64,000 nt of DNA. It comes from Pseudomonas umsongensis (GTDB lineage Bacteria; Pseudomonadota; Gammaproteobacteria; Pseudomonadales; Pseudomonadaceae). Shown here piece after piece: positions 25,568 through 33,446 of this stretch; positions within the stretch are counted from its first letter, which is position 1, and each line of letters opens with the position of its first letter. The translations under genes were made by a program, and so were the position numbers. Location of the stretch: positions 930,001 through 994,000 of the forward strand of contig NZ_NIWU01000001.1 of NCBI RefSeq assembly GCF_002236105.1, read 5' to 3'. The notes under the pieces are model-generated. The model was not told the DNA's origin and did no database searches. It saw only the letters and a list, made by a program, of their open reading frames with translations.

Positions 25568-27262
25568 ATGAATAACAAGAACAAATCGAATCAAAGTCAT
25601 CCCGCCAGTTCTCATGCATTGAAGGCTACGGTCGTGGCCATGTGCGCGATTGCCTGCGGCAGCGCCAGTGCTATCGAGATCGATACCGGTAACGAAGACA
25701 TCCAGCTGCGTTGGGACAACACCCTGCGCTACAACTTGGGTATGCGTACCGAAGGGCAGGACAGGGCGATCCTGGGCAACCCGAACAACGATGACGGCGA
25801 CCGCAACTTCGACAAGCATCGACTGGTCAACAATCGCCTGGACGTACTCACAGAGTCGGACCTCATCTACAAGGGCAAGTATGGCGCCCGTGTCAGCGCC
25901 GCCCTATGGTATGACGCCGCCTATGCTGGAGATCTGGACAACGATAGCGTTGCCACCTCCAACCACCTCAACTCCAGTGGTCGCCCAGCCACCGGTCTAA
26001 GCCGCTACACCGACCGCTACTACGAAGGCCCGTCCGGTGAATGGATGGACGCCTTCGTGTTTGGCGAGTACGAAATGGGGGACATGCCGCTCAAGGCGCG
26101 CCTGGGTCGGCATACGGTCAACTGGGGTGAGTCGTTGCTCGGGGCTGGCGCCATCCATGGTATCTCCTACGGCCAGGCGCCACTGGATCAGGGCAAGGCA
26201 TTGGCCTTGCCGGGGATCGAGGCCAAGGAACTGTACCTGCCGCGCAACCAGATTTCCGCGCAGTTGCAAGTCAACCCAGAGTGGTCGTTTGCTGCGCAGT
26301 ATTTCTTCGAATGGCGGCCTTCGCGCGTGCCTGAGTCCGGCAGTTACCTGGGCTTCGCCGACATCTACCAGCAAGGTGGCGAGTCGTTCATCCTCAGCCC
26401 GACCCTGCGCGCCATCCATGGCGACGACATCGAGCCGCGCAACTCCGGTGACTGGGGCGTGATGACGCGTTGGAGCCCGGAATGGCTGGACGGCACCCTG
26501 GGGTTCTACGTACGCCAGTTCTCCGACACCCTGCCGCAGGTCATTCTGCTGGCCAACGCCCGCCCGCAGTACTACCTCAACTACGCCGACAAAATCGACA
26601 TGTACGGCATCAGCCTGTCGAAGGAAATCGGCGGCATCAGCGTCGGTGCCGACCTCAACTACCGACGCAACATGCCGCTGGTGAGTTCGGCGGCGCGGGT
26701 CACCTCGACCGCGCAACTGCCGGACGACGGCGACATTCTCGGCGCCCGTGGCGACACCCTGCATGGTGTGCTCAACGCTATCGGCACCGTGAGCCCGACA
26801 CCGTTCTTCGATGGCGCCAATTGGTCTACCGAGCTGACCTGGAGCCGTTGGATCTCGGTCAACGACGATCCGCTGCACCTGTTCAAGGGCTCGTCTGCCT
26901 ACAAGGCCGTACCGACCAACATCGACGAAGTGTCCCGCGACGCCTACGGCATCGCGATCAACTTCACGCCCAACTGGTATCAGGTGTTCCCCGGTGGCGA
27001 CCTGTCGCTGCCGATCAGTTACTCCCAGGGCCTCTCCGGCAACTCGGCGGTGGCGTCCGGCGGTAACAAGGATGCCGGCAGCTACGCGGTGGGCCTGGCG
27101 CTCGATCTCTACAGTCGCTACCGCTTCGACCTGAAGTACGTGGACTACTTCGGTGACTACTCGACCAACCCGGTGACCGGCGCGGCCCTGACCCCGAGTG
27201 GCAGCCAGGCTTTGCTGGAAGACCGTGGTGCGGTGTTCTTCACCTTCAAGACCACGCTTTGA
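25568..27262 (+). CDS. DUF1302 family outer-membrane protein
   Basis: 564 residues with a signal sequence ending near SASA (about residue 37). The mature part starts IEIDTGNEDIQLRWDNTLRYNLG, typical of DUF1302 proteins, and continues with the alternating aromatic/polar pattern of a large beta-barrel (RLGRHTVNWGESLL, AQYFFEWRPSRVPESGSYLG) to GAVFFTFKTTL. Start ATG 25568 has a perfect AGGAGG. It heads an operon with a YCF48-like protein, an MMPL permease, acyl-CoA dehydrogenases and an alkylsulfatase. DUF1302 proteins recur with DUF1329, YCF48 and MMPL genes in steroid and other hydrophobic-compound loci, so a role in moving a hydrophobic substrate across the outer membrane is inferred. Confidence 0.88.
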   Translation: MNNKNKSNQSHPASSHALKATVVAMCAIACGSASAIEIDTGNEDIQLRWDNTLRYNLGMRTEGQDRAILGNPNNDDGDRNFDKHRLVNNRLDVLTESDLIYKGKYGARVSAALWYDAAYAGDLDNDSVATSNHLNSSGRPATGLSRYTDRYYEGPSGEWMDAFVFGEYEMGDMPLKARLGRHTVNWGESLLGAGAIHGISYGQAPLDQGKALALPGIEAKELYLPRNQISAQLQVNPEWSFAAQYFFEWRPSRVPESGSYLGFADIYQQGGESFILSPTLRAIHGDDIEPRNSGDWGVMTRWSPEWLDGTLGFYVRQFSDTLPQVILLANARPQYYLNYADKIDMYGISLSKEIGGISVGADLNYRRNMPLVSSAARVTSTAQLPDDGDILGARGDTLHGVLNAIGTVSPTPFFDGANWSTELTWSRWISVNDDPLHLFKGSSAYKAVPTNIDEVSRDAYGIAINFTPNWYQVFPGGDLSLPISYSQGLSGNSAVASGGNKDAGSYAVGLALDLYSRYRFDLKYVDYFGDYSTNPVTGAALTPSGSQALLEDRGAVFFTFKTTL

Positions 27263-27290
27263 GCTGCGCTTGACGTAATCGCAAGTCCGC

Positions 27291-27321
27291 CCACGGCGGT
27301 CCCGCCGCGGACCGCCGTTGG
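27291..27321 (+). other. Intercistronic hairpin
   Basis: CCACGGCGGTCC pairs with GGACCGCCGTTGG (one mismatch) around a short loop, 28 bases after the DUF1302 stop and 40 bases before the YCF48-like start. There is no U-tract. It may set mRNA stability or reduce readthrough between the abundant barrel protein and the downstream genes. Confidence 0.45.
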
Positions 27322-27361
27322 TGCAATGCGCGCCCGCGCGCAACTGATGTGAGGTGACAAC

Positions 27362-28447
27362 GTGTTCAAACAACTCTTGCGACCACCGCTGCTGATCCTG
27401 ACCACGCTTCTGGCGGTGCCGGCGTTCGCCCAGTCGGGCTTTGTCTCGCCCCTCGACACGCCTGCGTTGCAAAGCGCCAAGGCGATCCAGGCACCCATCA
27501 ACGCGTTGGCCAGGGCCGCAGGAAGGCTGATCGCGGCCGGCCAGCGCGGCCATATTCTTTTTTCAGACAACGCCACCGACTGGGTCCAGGCCCAGGTGCC
27601 GGTCAGCTCGGACCTGACGGCACTGGCGTTTCCCACTGCCATCCAGGGCTGGGCCGTTGGCCACGAAGGTGTTGTGTTGCACAGCAGCGACTCGGGAAAA
27701 ACCTGGACCAAACAGCTCGACGGTCAGCAGATCGCCGCGATCCTGCTCAAGCAATACGGCAACCCCGCCAACCCGGATGATCCCCAGGCGCAGCGCTTGC
27801 AACAGGATGCGCAATTGTTCGCCACCCAGGGCGCCGACAAACCGCTGCTGGACGTGTGGTTTGCCGATGAACGCACCGGGTTCGTCACCGGCGCGTTCAA
27901 TTTGATCCTGCGTACCGAGGATGGTGGCCAGACCTGGACCGCCTGGCAGGACCGAATCGACAACCCGCGCAGCATGCACCTGTATGGCCTGCGCCCGGCA
28001 GCCGGCACGCTGTTCATGGTCGCCGAACAAGGCCTGGTGCTGAAACTGGACCGCGCCAGCCAGCGTTTCGTCAAGGTCGAACTGCCCTATGAGGGCACGT
28101 TGTTCGGCCTGCTCGGCGACGACCGTCTGGTGCTGGTCTACGGCCTGCGCGGCAATGCCTTGCGCAGTCTCGATGGCGGGGCAAGCTGGAGCACGGTCGA
28201 CACCGGCATCAAGGAGGGCATCACCAGCGGCCTGATCGCCGAAGACGGCTCGATCCTGCTGGCCAGCCAAACCGGCCAATTGCTGCGCTCCACCGACCGC
28301 GGGGCAACGTTCAGCCGAGTCCCACTGGACCACGTGGCACCCAACTTCGCACTGGCACCCGCCGCCAACGGGGCCGTCGCCCTGGCGGGACTGGGTGGCG
28401 TGCGCGTGCAAAGCCTGCAACAGAACAAGCAAGTCGGAGAGCTGTGA
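27362..28447 (+). CDS. YCF48/BNR-repeat periplasmic protein
   Basis: 361 residues from a GTG start with AGGTGA upstream. The first 24 residues (FKQLLRPPLLILTTLLAVPAFAQ) form a Sec signal peptide. The mature protein has repeated beta-propeller blades of the HCF136/YCF48 type, each with an S-x-D-x-G-x-T/S-W motif: SSDSGKTWTK, TEDGGQTWTAW, SLDGGASWSTV, STDRGATFSRV. It probably folds as a seven-bladed propeller in the periplasm. Overlap of its stop with the MMPL start (TGATG) supports a joint role with the permease in envelope transport. Confidence 0.85.
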   Translation: MFKQLLRPPLLILTTLLAVPAFAQSGFVSPLDTPALQSAKAIQAPINALARAAGRLIAAGQRGHILFSDNATDWVQAQVPVSSDLTALAFPTAIQGWAVGHEGVVLHSSDSGKTWTKQLDGQQIAAILLKQYGNPANPDDPQAQRLQQDAQLFATQGADKPLLDVWFADERTGFVTGAFNLILRTEDGGQTWTAWQDRIDNPRSMHLYGLRPAAGTLFMVAEQGLVLKLDRASQRFVKVELPYEGTLFGLLGDDRLVLVYGLRGNALRSLDGGASWSTVDTGIKEGITSGLIAEDGSILLASQTGQLLRSTDRGATFSRVPLDHVAPNFALAPAANGAVALAGLGGVRVQSLQQNKQVGEL

Positions 28448-30939
28448 TGGGTATCCACAACGCCAGCGACAACCTGCAGTCCATCAGCAACATTGCTGAT
28501 TTCAATCACCAGTCAGGCAGTCGTCTGGAGCGGTTGATCTTCAACCATCGGCTGCTGGTCATCCTGCTTTGCAGCGTGGTCACGGTCATCCTCGGCTGGG
28601 ATTCGTCGCGCCTGACGCTCAATGCCGCGTTTGAGAAAACCATCCCGCTGAACCAGCCGTACATTCGTAACTTCCTGGAAAACCGCGACGAGCTCAAGGG
28701 CCTGGGCAATGCCGTGCGGGTGGTGGTGGAGAACCGCAAGGGCGATATTTTCGATCCCGCGTACCTGCAGGCACTCAAGCAAATCAACGATGAGCTGTTC
28801 CTGACGCCGGGTGTCGACCGGGCTAACGTCAAGTCCCTGTGGATGCCGGTGGTGCGCTGGAACGAGGTCACCGAAGAGGGCTTCGCCGGGGGACCGGTGA
28901 TGCCAGACAACTACACCGGCTCCCAGGCCAGTACCGACGCCTTGCGCCAGAACATCGGCCGGGCGCAGTTGCTGGGTAATCTGGTGGGGACCGATTTCCG
29001 TTCCAGCATGATTTTCGTGCCGCTGCTGGACAAAGACATCAATACCGGCCAGCCGCTGGATTATTGGGAATTGTCCAAGCGCCTGGAGGGCATCCGCGCG
29101 CAGTTCTCCGGTACCCAGGGCAGCGCTGACCTGGACATCCGCATTGTCGGTTTCTCCAAGGTCGTGGGCGATCTGCTCGACGGCTTGCAGCAGATGATCC
29201 TGTACTTCGCCGTGGCGGCGGTGATCGCCGCGCTGATCATTTTTGCCTGGACCCGTTGTGTGCGCAGCACCGTGCTGGTGCTGGGCTGTTCCTGCATCGC
29301 CGTGTTGTGGCAGCTCGGCCTGATTGCCCGCCTGGGTTACGCGCTGGACCCTTATTCGATTCTCGTGCCGTTCCTGGTGTTCGCCATTGGCGTGTCCCAT
29401 GGCGCGCAGAAAATGAACGGGATCATGCAGGACGTGGCCCGTGGCACCCATCGGCTGGTCGCCGCCCGCTACACGTTCCGCCGCCTGTTCCTGGCCGGGG
29501 TCACGGCGCTGGTGGCCGACGCCGTGGGCTTTGGCGTGTTGATATTGATCGACATCCCGGTGATCCAGGACCTGGCGATCACCGCGTCCATCGGCGTTGC
29601 CCTGCTGGTGTTCACCAACCTGATTCTGCTGCCGGTGATGCTGTCCTACACCGGCGTCAGTCCCAAGGCTGCGGCGCGTAGCCTGCGCAAAGAACAGCGT
29701 GAAACGAGCGGGGCCTGGCGTCTGCTGGAGCGTTTCACCGAGCGCCGCTGGGCCACGGCATTGCTGCTGGGCTCGGCGTTGCTGACGGTGGCGGGCTTTG
29801 TCGTCAGCACCCATCTGCAAATCGGCGATCTGGATGCCGGGGCTTCGGAACTGCGACCCAACTCGCGCTACAACCTGGACAACGCCTATATCAACAGCAA
29901 GTACTCGCTGTCTTCCGACCAGTTCGCGGTCATCGTCAAGACCAAGGCCGAGGGCTGCCTGGAATACCAGACACTGGTCGATGCCGACCGCCTGGGCTGG
30001 GTCCTGCAGCAAGTGCCGGGGGTGCAAAGCACGGTGTCCTTGGCCGATGCGGTGCGCAAGATCACGGCGGGTTCCTACGAGGGCAGTCCCAAGTGGATGT
30101 CGATCTCGCCCAACCAGGACGTACTCAACTATGCGGCGCGGACCGCGAGCACCAGCAATCCGGAACTGTTCAACAACGACTGTTCGGTGATGCCGGTGGT
30201 GGCCTACCTCTCCGATCATAAGGCGCAGACACTCGATCAAGTGGTGCAGGCCGCGCAAGCCTTTGCCAGCGCGCACAGCACGCCGGACCGCCAGTTCCTG
30301 CTGGCCGCCGGCAGCGCCGGGATCGAAGCGGCCACCAACATCGTGGTCAAGAAGGCCAACCTGACCATGTTGATGTACGTGTACGCGGCGGTCATCGTGC
30401 TGTGCTTCATCACCTTTCGCAGCTGGCGCGCGGTGGTGGTGGCCGTGGTACCGCTGGTGATCACTTCGATTCTGTGCGAAGCGCTGATGGTGCTGCTGGG
30501 CATGGGCGTAAAGGTCGCGACCCTGCCGGTGATCGCACTCGGGGTGGGCATCGGCGTCGACTACGCCCTGTATCTGCTGAGCATCCAGCTGGCCCGTCAA
30601 CGTGCAGGCGACACCTTGGCCCAGGCCTACCGACATGCCTTGCGGTTCACTGGCAAAGTCGTGGCGCTGGTGGGCGTGACCCTGGCCGCGGGGGTGATCA
30701 CCTGGGCGTTCTCACCCATCAAGTTCCAGGCCGACATGGGCATCCTGCTGACCTTCATGTTCCTGTGGAACATGCTCGGCGCCCTGGCCCTGATCCCGGC
30801 GCTGTCGCACTTCCTGCTCAGGAACGAGCATGTCTGCGGTTCGCCGACGGTCACCCCGGCAACCACAGACACATCCACCGTCATTGCATCCAAGGTCCGG
30901 ACTGTACAGCGTGTACAGGCCGATCCGAACCCTGTCTGA
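28447..30939 (+). CDS. MMPL/RND-family transporter
   Basis: 830 residues. One N-terminal membrane helix (LLVILLCSVVTVILGW) is followed by a large periplasmic domain, a block of helices (YFAVAAVIAALIIFAW through LVFTNLILLPVML), a second periplasmic domain, and a second helix block (MLMYVYAAVIVLCFITF to NMLGALALIPALSHFLL). This two-fold layout is that of MMPL/HpnN-type RND proteins, which move lipids or hydrophobic compounds using the proton gradient. Translation couples to the YCF48-like gene through TGATG. With DUF1302 it likely forms the inner-membrane part of an envelope-spanning carrier; direction of transport is unknown. Confidence 0.88.
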   Translation: MGIHNASDNLQSISNIADFNHQSGSRLERLIFNHRLLVILLCSVVTVILGWDSSRLTLNAAFEKTIPLNQPYIRNFLENRDELKGLGNAVRVVVENRKGDIFDPAYLQALKQINDELFLTPGVDRANVKSLWMPVVRWNEVTEEGFAGGPVMPDNYTGSQASTDALRQNIGRAQLLGNLVGTDFRSSMIFVPLLDKDINTGQPLDYWELSKRLEGIRAQFSGTQGSADLDIRIVGFSKVVGDLLDGLQQMILYFAVAAVIAALIIFAWTRCVRSTVLVLGCSCIAVLWQLGLIARLGYALDPYSILVPFLVFAIGVSHGAQKMNGIMQDVARGTHRLVAARYTFRRLFLAGVTALVADAVGFGVLILIDIPVIQDLAITASIGVALLVFTNLILLPVMLSYTGVSPKAAARSLRKEQRETSGAWRLLERFTERRWATALLLGSALLTVAGFVVSTHLQIGDLDAGASELRPNSRYNLDNAYINSKYSLSSDQFAVIVKTKAEGCLEYQTLVDADRLGWVLQQVPGVQSTVSLADAVRKITAGSYEGSPKWMSISPNQDVLNYAARTASTSNPELFNNDCSVMPVVAYLSDHKAQTLDQVVQAAQAFASAHSTPDRQFLLAAGSAGIEAATNIVVKKANLTMLMYVYAAVIVLCFITFRSWRAVVVAVVPLVITSILCEALMVLLGMGVKVATLPVIALGVGIGVDYALYLLSIQLARQRAGDTLAQAYRHALRFTGKVVALVGVTLAAGVITWAFSPIKFQADMGILLTFMFLWNMLGALALIPALSHFLLRNEHVCGSPTVTPATTDTSTVIASKVRTVQRVQADPNPV

Positions 30940-30964
30940 CCCCCTGAATTCATAAGGAATCACC

Positions 30965-32113
30965 ATGAGCGATACAAACGCAGCGTTCCTCGGCGAACAG
31001 GAACTCATGATCCGCGATTCGGCGCGCAAGGTTGCCGCCGAAGTGGTTGCCCCCACGGCTGCCGAACGTGATCGCAGTGCCGCCTGGCCTCGCAATGAGC
31101 TGCAAGCCGTTGCCGAACTGGGCTTCCTCGGCATGCTGATCCCTGAAGAGTACGGCGGTGCCGGTGCCAGCTTCGTCGAGTACTGCCTGGCCATCGAGGA
31201 GTTCGCCGCCGCTGACACCGGCTTCGCCACCCTGATTCACGTCCATAACTCAGTGGGCCTGACCGTGGCGCGACTGGGTAACGAACAACAGAAGCGCAAA
31301 TACCTGCCGGACCTGGCCAGCGGTAAACGCATCGGTGCCTTTTTGCTCAGCGAGCCGCACGCCGGCTCCGACACGGCAGCGTTCCGCACTCAGGCACGGC
31401 GCGAAGGCGAGCACTACGTCATCAATGGCAGCAAGCAATTCATCTCCAACGGCAACGAAGCGGGCCTGGGCCTGGTGCTGGCGGTCACTGACAAGGCTGC
31501 CGGCAAGAAGGGCAGCAGCCTGCTGATGGTCGACCCGCAGGAAAGTCCCGGTTACGTCGTGGCTCGCGTCGAGCACAAGATGGGCCAGCGCTCGGCCCAT
31601 GTCGCGCAAATCCAGCTGGACCAATGCCGGGTACCGGTGGCCAACCTGCTGGGCGAAGAAGGCGCTGGCTATCGCAACGTGATGGGGTCGTTGTCGGAAG
31701 GACGGGTGGCGATTGCCGCTGTCGCCACCGGCACCGCTCGCGCTGCGCTGGACTCGGCGGTGGGCTATGCCAAGGAACGCGAAGCCTACGGCGAGCCGAT
31801 CATCAAACTGCAAGGGGTGGCGTTCGACCTTGCCGACATGGCCGCGCAAGTGGATGTCGCCCACCACTACATGGTTCATGCCGCGCGATTGTGTGAAGCA
31901 CACGTGCCCTGCGCCAAGGAAGCCTCGGTGGCCAAGCTGTTCGCCAGCGAAATGGCGGAGAAGGTGTGCTCCGACGCGCTGCAGATCCATGGAGGCTATG
32001 GCTACCTCAATGATTTCCCGGTGGAGCGTTACTGCCGGGACGTACGGGTGACCAAAATCTATGAAGGCACCAGCCATATCCAGAAATTGATCATCGCGCG
32101 CAGCCTGGCCTGA
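30965..32113 (+). CDS. Acyl-CoA dehydrogenase (ACAD), catalytic type A
   Basis: 382 residues, standard ACAD size. Recognised blocks: GFLGMLIPEEYGG, LSEPHAGSDTAAFRT, KQFISNGNEAGLGLV, REAYGEPIIKLQGVAFDLADM, QIHGGYGYLNDFPVERYCRD and the catalytic glutamate in KIYEGTSHIQKLII. It makes the 2,3-double bond in acyl-CoA and reduces ETF. It lies 26 bases after the MMPL gene. The protein at 49335 is a close paralogue, with almost the same sequence in every block. It is followed by a degenerate ACAD, with which it may pair. Confidence 0.92.
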   Translation: MSDTNAAFLGEQELMIRDSARKVAAEVVAPTAAERDRSAAWPRNELQAVAELGFLGMLIPEEYGGAGASFVEYCLAIEEFAAADTGFATLIHVHNSVGLTVARLGNEQQKRKYLPDLASGKRIGAFLLSEPHAGSDTAAFRTQARREGEHYVINGSKQFISNGNEAGLGLVLAVTDKAAGKKGSSLLMVDPQESPGYVVARVEHKMGQRSAHVAQIQLDQCRVPVANLLGEEGAGYRNVMGSLSEGRVAIAAVATGTARAALDSAVGYAKEREAYGEPIIKLQGVAFDLADMAAQVDVAHHYMVHAARLCEAHVPCAKEASVAKLFASEMAEKVCSDALQIHGGYGYLNDFPVERYCRDVRVTKIYEGTSHIQKLIIARSLA

Positions 32114-32124
32114 CATGTGTGCAG

Positions 32125-32145
32125 CCCCCCTCTACTTGGAGGGGG
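32125..32145. repeat. C-run/G-run palindrome
   Basis: CCCCCCTCTACTTGGAGGGGG in the gap between two ACAD genes, of the same kind as those at 25441 and 59433. Confidence 0.6.
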
Positions 32146-32233
32146 TGACCGGACAGCTATCGGGCATAACCTGTTGTTCAAAGCGGGCTCGAATACGCCG
32201 GTGGATTCGCGACGATTGGCAGGGAACCAGACC

Positions 32234-33379
32234 ATGCAGATACAGAACTCGACCGATGCACAGCGTCATGCAGTGGACAGCTTCCGTATCTTCCTTGCGA
32301 CGGAGGTGGCGCCGGTCGCCAGTGCGTTCCGGGGTGGGCCGATTCCCCGGGAGAGAATGCGCGAAATCGCCCAGGGCATCGCCGAATTCGGCCTGCCCGG
32401 CGCCAGTATTGCGCCGCACCTGGGTGGCATGGGTTTATCGGTGGTCACCGAAGCCATGCTTCTTGCAGAGTTGTGCGTGGTTTCCAGCGAAATCGCCCAC
32501 TGCGTCATCGTCAACATGCTCGTCGCCAGCGTCCTGGTCGAATTGCCTGAAGCGCAGCAACCGCTGCGCGAACGCTACCTGCCGGACTTGCTCGCCGGTC
32601 GCCGCTTCGGCGGCTATTACCTGCATCAGGCCGATGCTCAGGCAACGCTAGCCGAAGGGGGCGTCAACGCCTGGACCACGGCGCACGGTTGGGTCATCAA
32701 TGGTGCCCACGAGCGGGTGTGCAACGGCCATTACTCGGACATCCTCATTACCGGGATGCTGACCGAGGAGGGCGTGTCATGTCATGTGCTGGTGGACCGT
32801 GAGCAGCAGGGTTACTCCTCGCGCATCATCGACAGATCGACACCGACCGGCACGTTCAATACCCGGGTGTCCTTCAACAATGTGCGCGTGCCGGCCGGCC
32901 ATACGATCTGGCAAGAACAGGAAGGCCAGGCCGGGCTGCTGGAAAAGATCGACGCCGGCGCAGCCTTGCTGTCGATCGGCCTGGCCCGGTCGGTTCTGGA
33001 GGCGTGCATCAACAACGCGCGAAATCCTGACGATTGCGGCAGGGCGGCGGCATCGCAGCCGTTGGTGGCACTCAGGATTGCCGAGATGGCGACCCGAATC
33101 GAAGCGGCGAAACTCATGTGCTTTCAGGCCTATTCGCTGATCGATAACGACACTCCCTGCCAGATTCAGGCGTGCATGGCTCGCTGGCTGGCCAGTGAAA
33201 CGCTGCTCAAGGCTTGCCAGGACGCGCTGCAGCTGCCCGGTGGCAAGGGGGTGAGCGCCGCATTGGACCTTGAGCGCATGGTGCGAGAGTCCATCGTGCT
33301 ACCGGCGCCCAACGGCCTGACCGACCGGCAAAAATTGTCCATCGCCAAGGCGCTCACGGGCATCAGTACCGCGGGCTGA
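32234..33379 (+). CDS. Degenerate acyl-CoA dehydrogenase homologue, probable partner subunit
   Basis: 381 residues from ATG 32234, the full ACAD length. The N-terminal helical domain is clear (IAEFGLPGASIAPHLGGMGLS, MLLAELCVVSSEIAH), but catalytic and cofactor motifs are gone. Where active ACADs have a (S/T)EP.AGSD loop it has HQADAQATLAEGG. The R-x2-(F/Y)G motif is replaced by NPDDCGRA, and Q(I/L)HGG.G by QLPGGKGVSAA. The YEGTS glutamate segment is replaced by RESIVLPAPNGLTDRQKLS. The frame is intact, so it is selected for something. A non-catalytic partner of the upstream ACAD is the best guess; an O-acyl-type or hydratase-like moonlighting function cannot be excluded. Confidence 0.75.
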   Translation: MQIQNSTDAQRHAVDSFRIFLATEVAPVASAFRGGPIPRERMREIAQGIAEFGLPGASIAPHLGGMGLSVVTEAMLLAELCVVSSEIAHCVIVNMLVASVLVELPEAQQPLRERYLPDLLAGRRFGGYYLHQADAQATLAEGGVNAWTTAHGWVINGAHERVCNGHYSDILITGMLTEEGVSCHVLVDREQQGYSSRIIDRSTPTGTFNTRVSFNNVRVPAGHTIWQEQEGQAGLLEKIDAGAALLSIGLARSVLEACINNARNPDDCGRAAASQPLVALRIAEMATRIEAAKLMCFQAYSLIDNDTPCQIQACMARWLASETLLKACQDALQLPGGKGVSAALDLERMVRESIVLPAPNGLTDRQKLSIAKALTGISTAG

Positions 33380-33446
33380 CGGCTGTATTGACGGCGGCCA
33401 CCCCGGCACGCCTGACTTATCACTCTGAACCATTCAAGGATTTTGT

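Noticed and set aside
28513..30636. Very long open frame on the strand opposite the MMPL gene; similar ones lie opposite the alkylsulfatase (33501-35498) and across 13439-15379.
   Set aside because: They are antisense shadows caused by high-GC codon use: low-complexity His/Gln/Arg/Gly-rich translations, no known motifs, and full overlap with well-supported genes.
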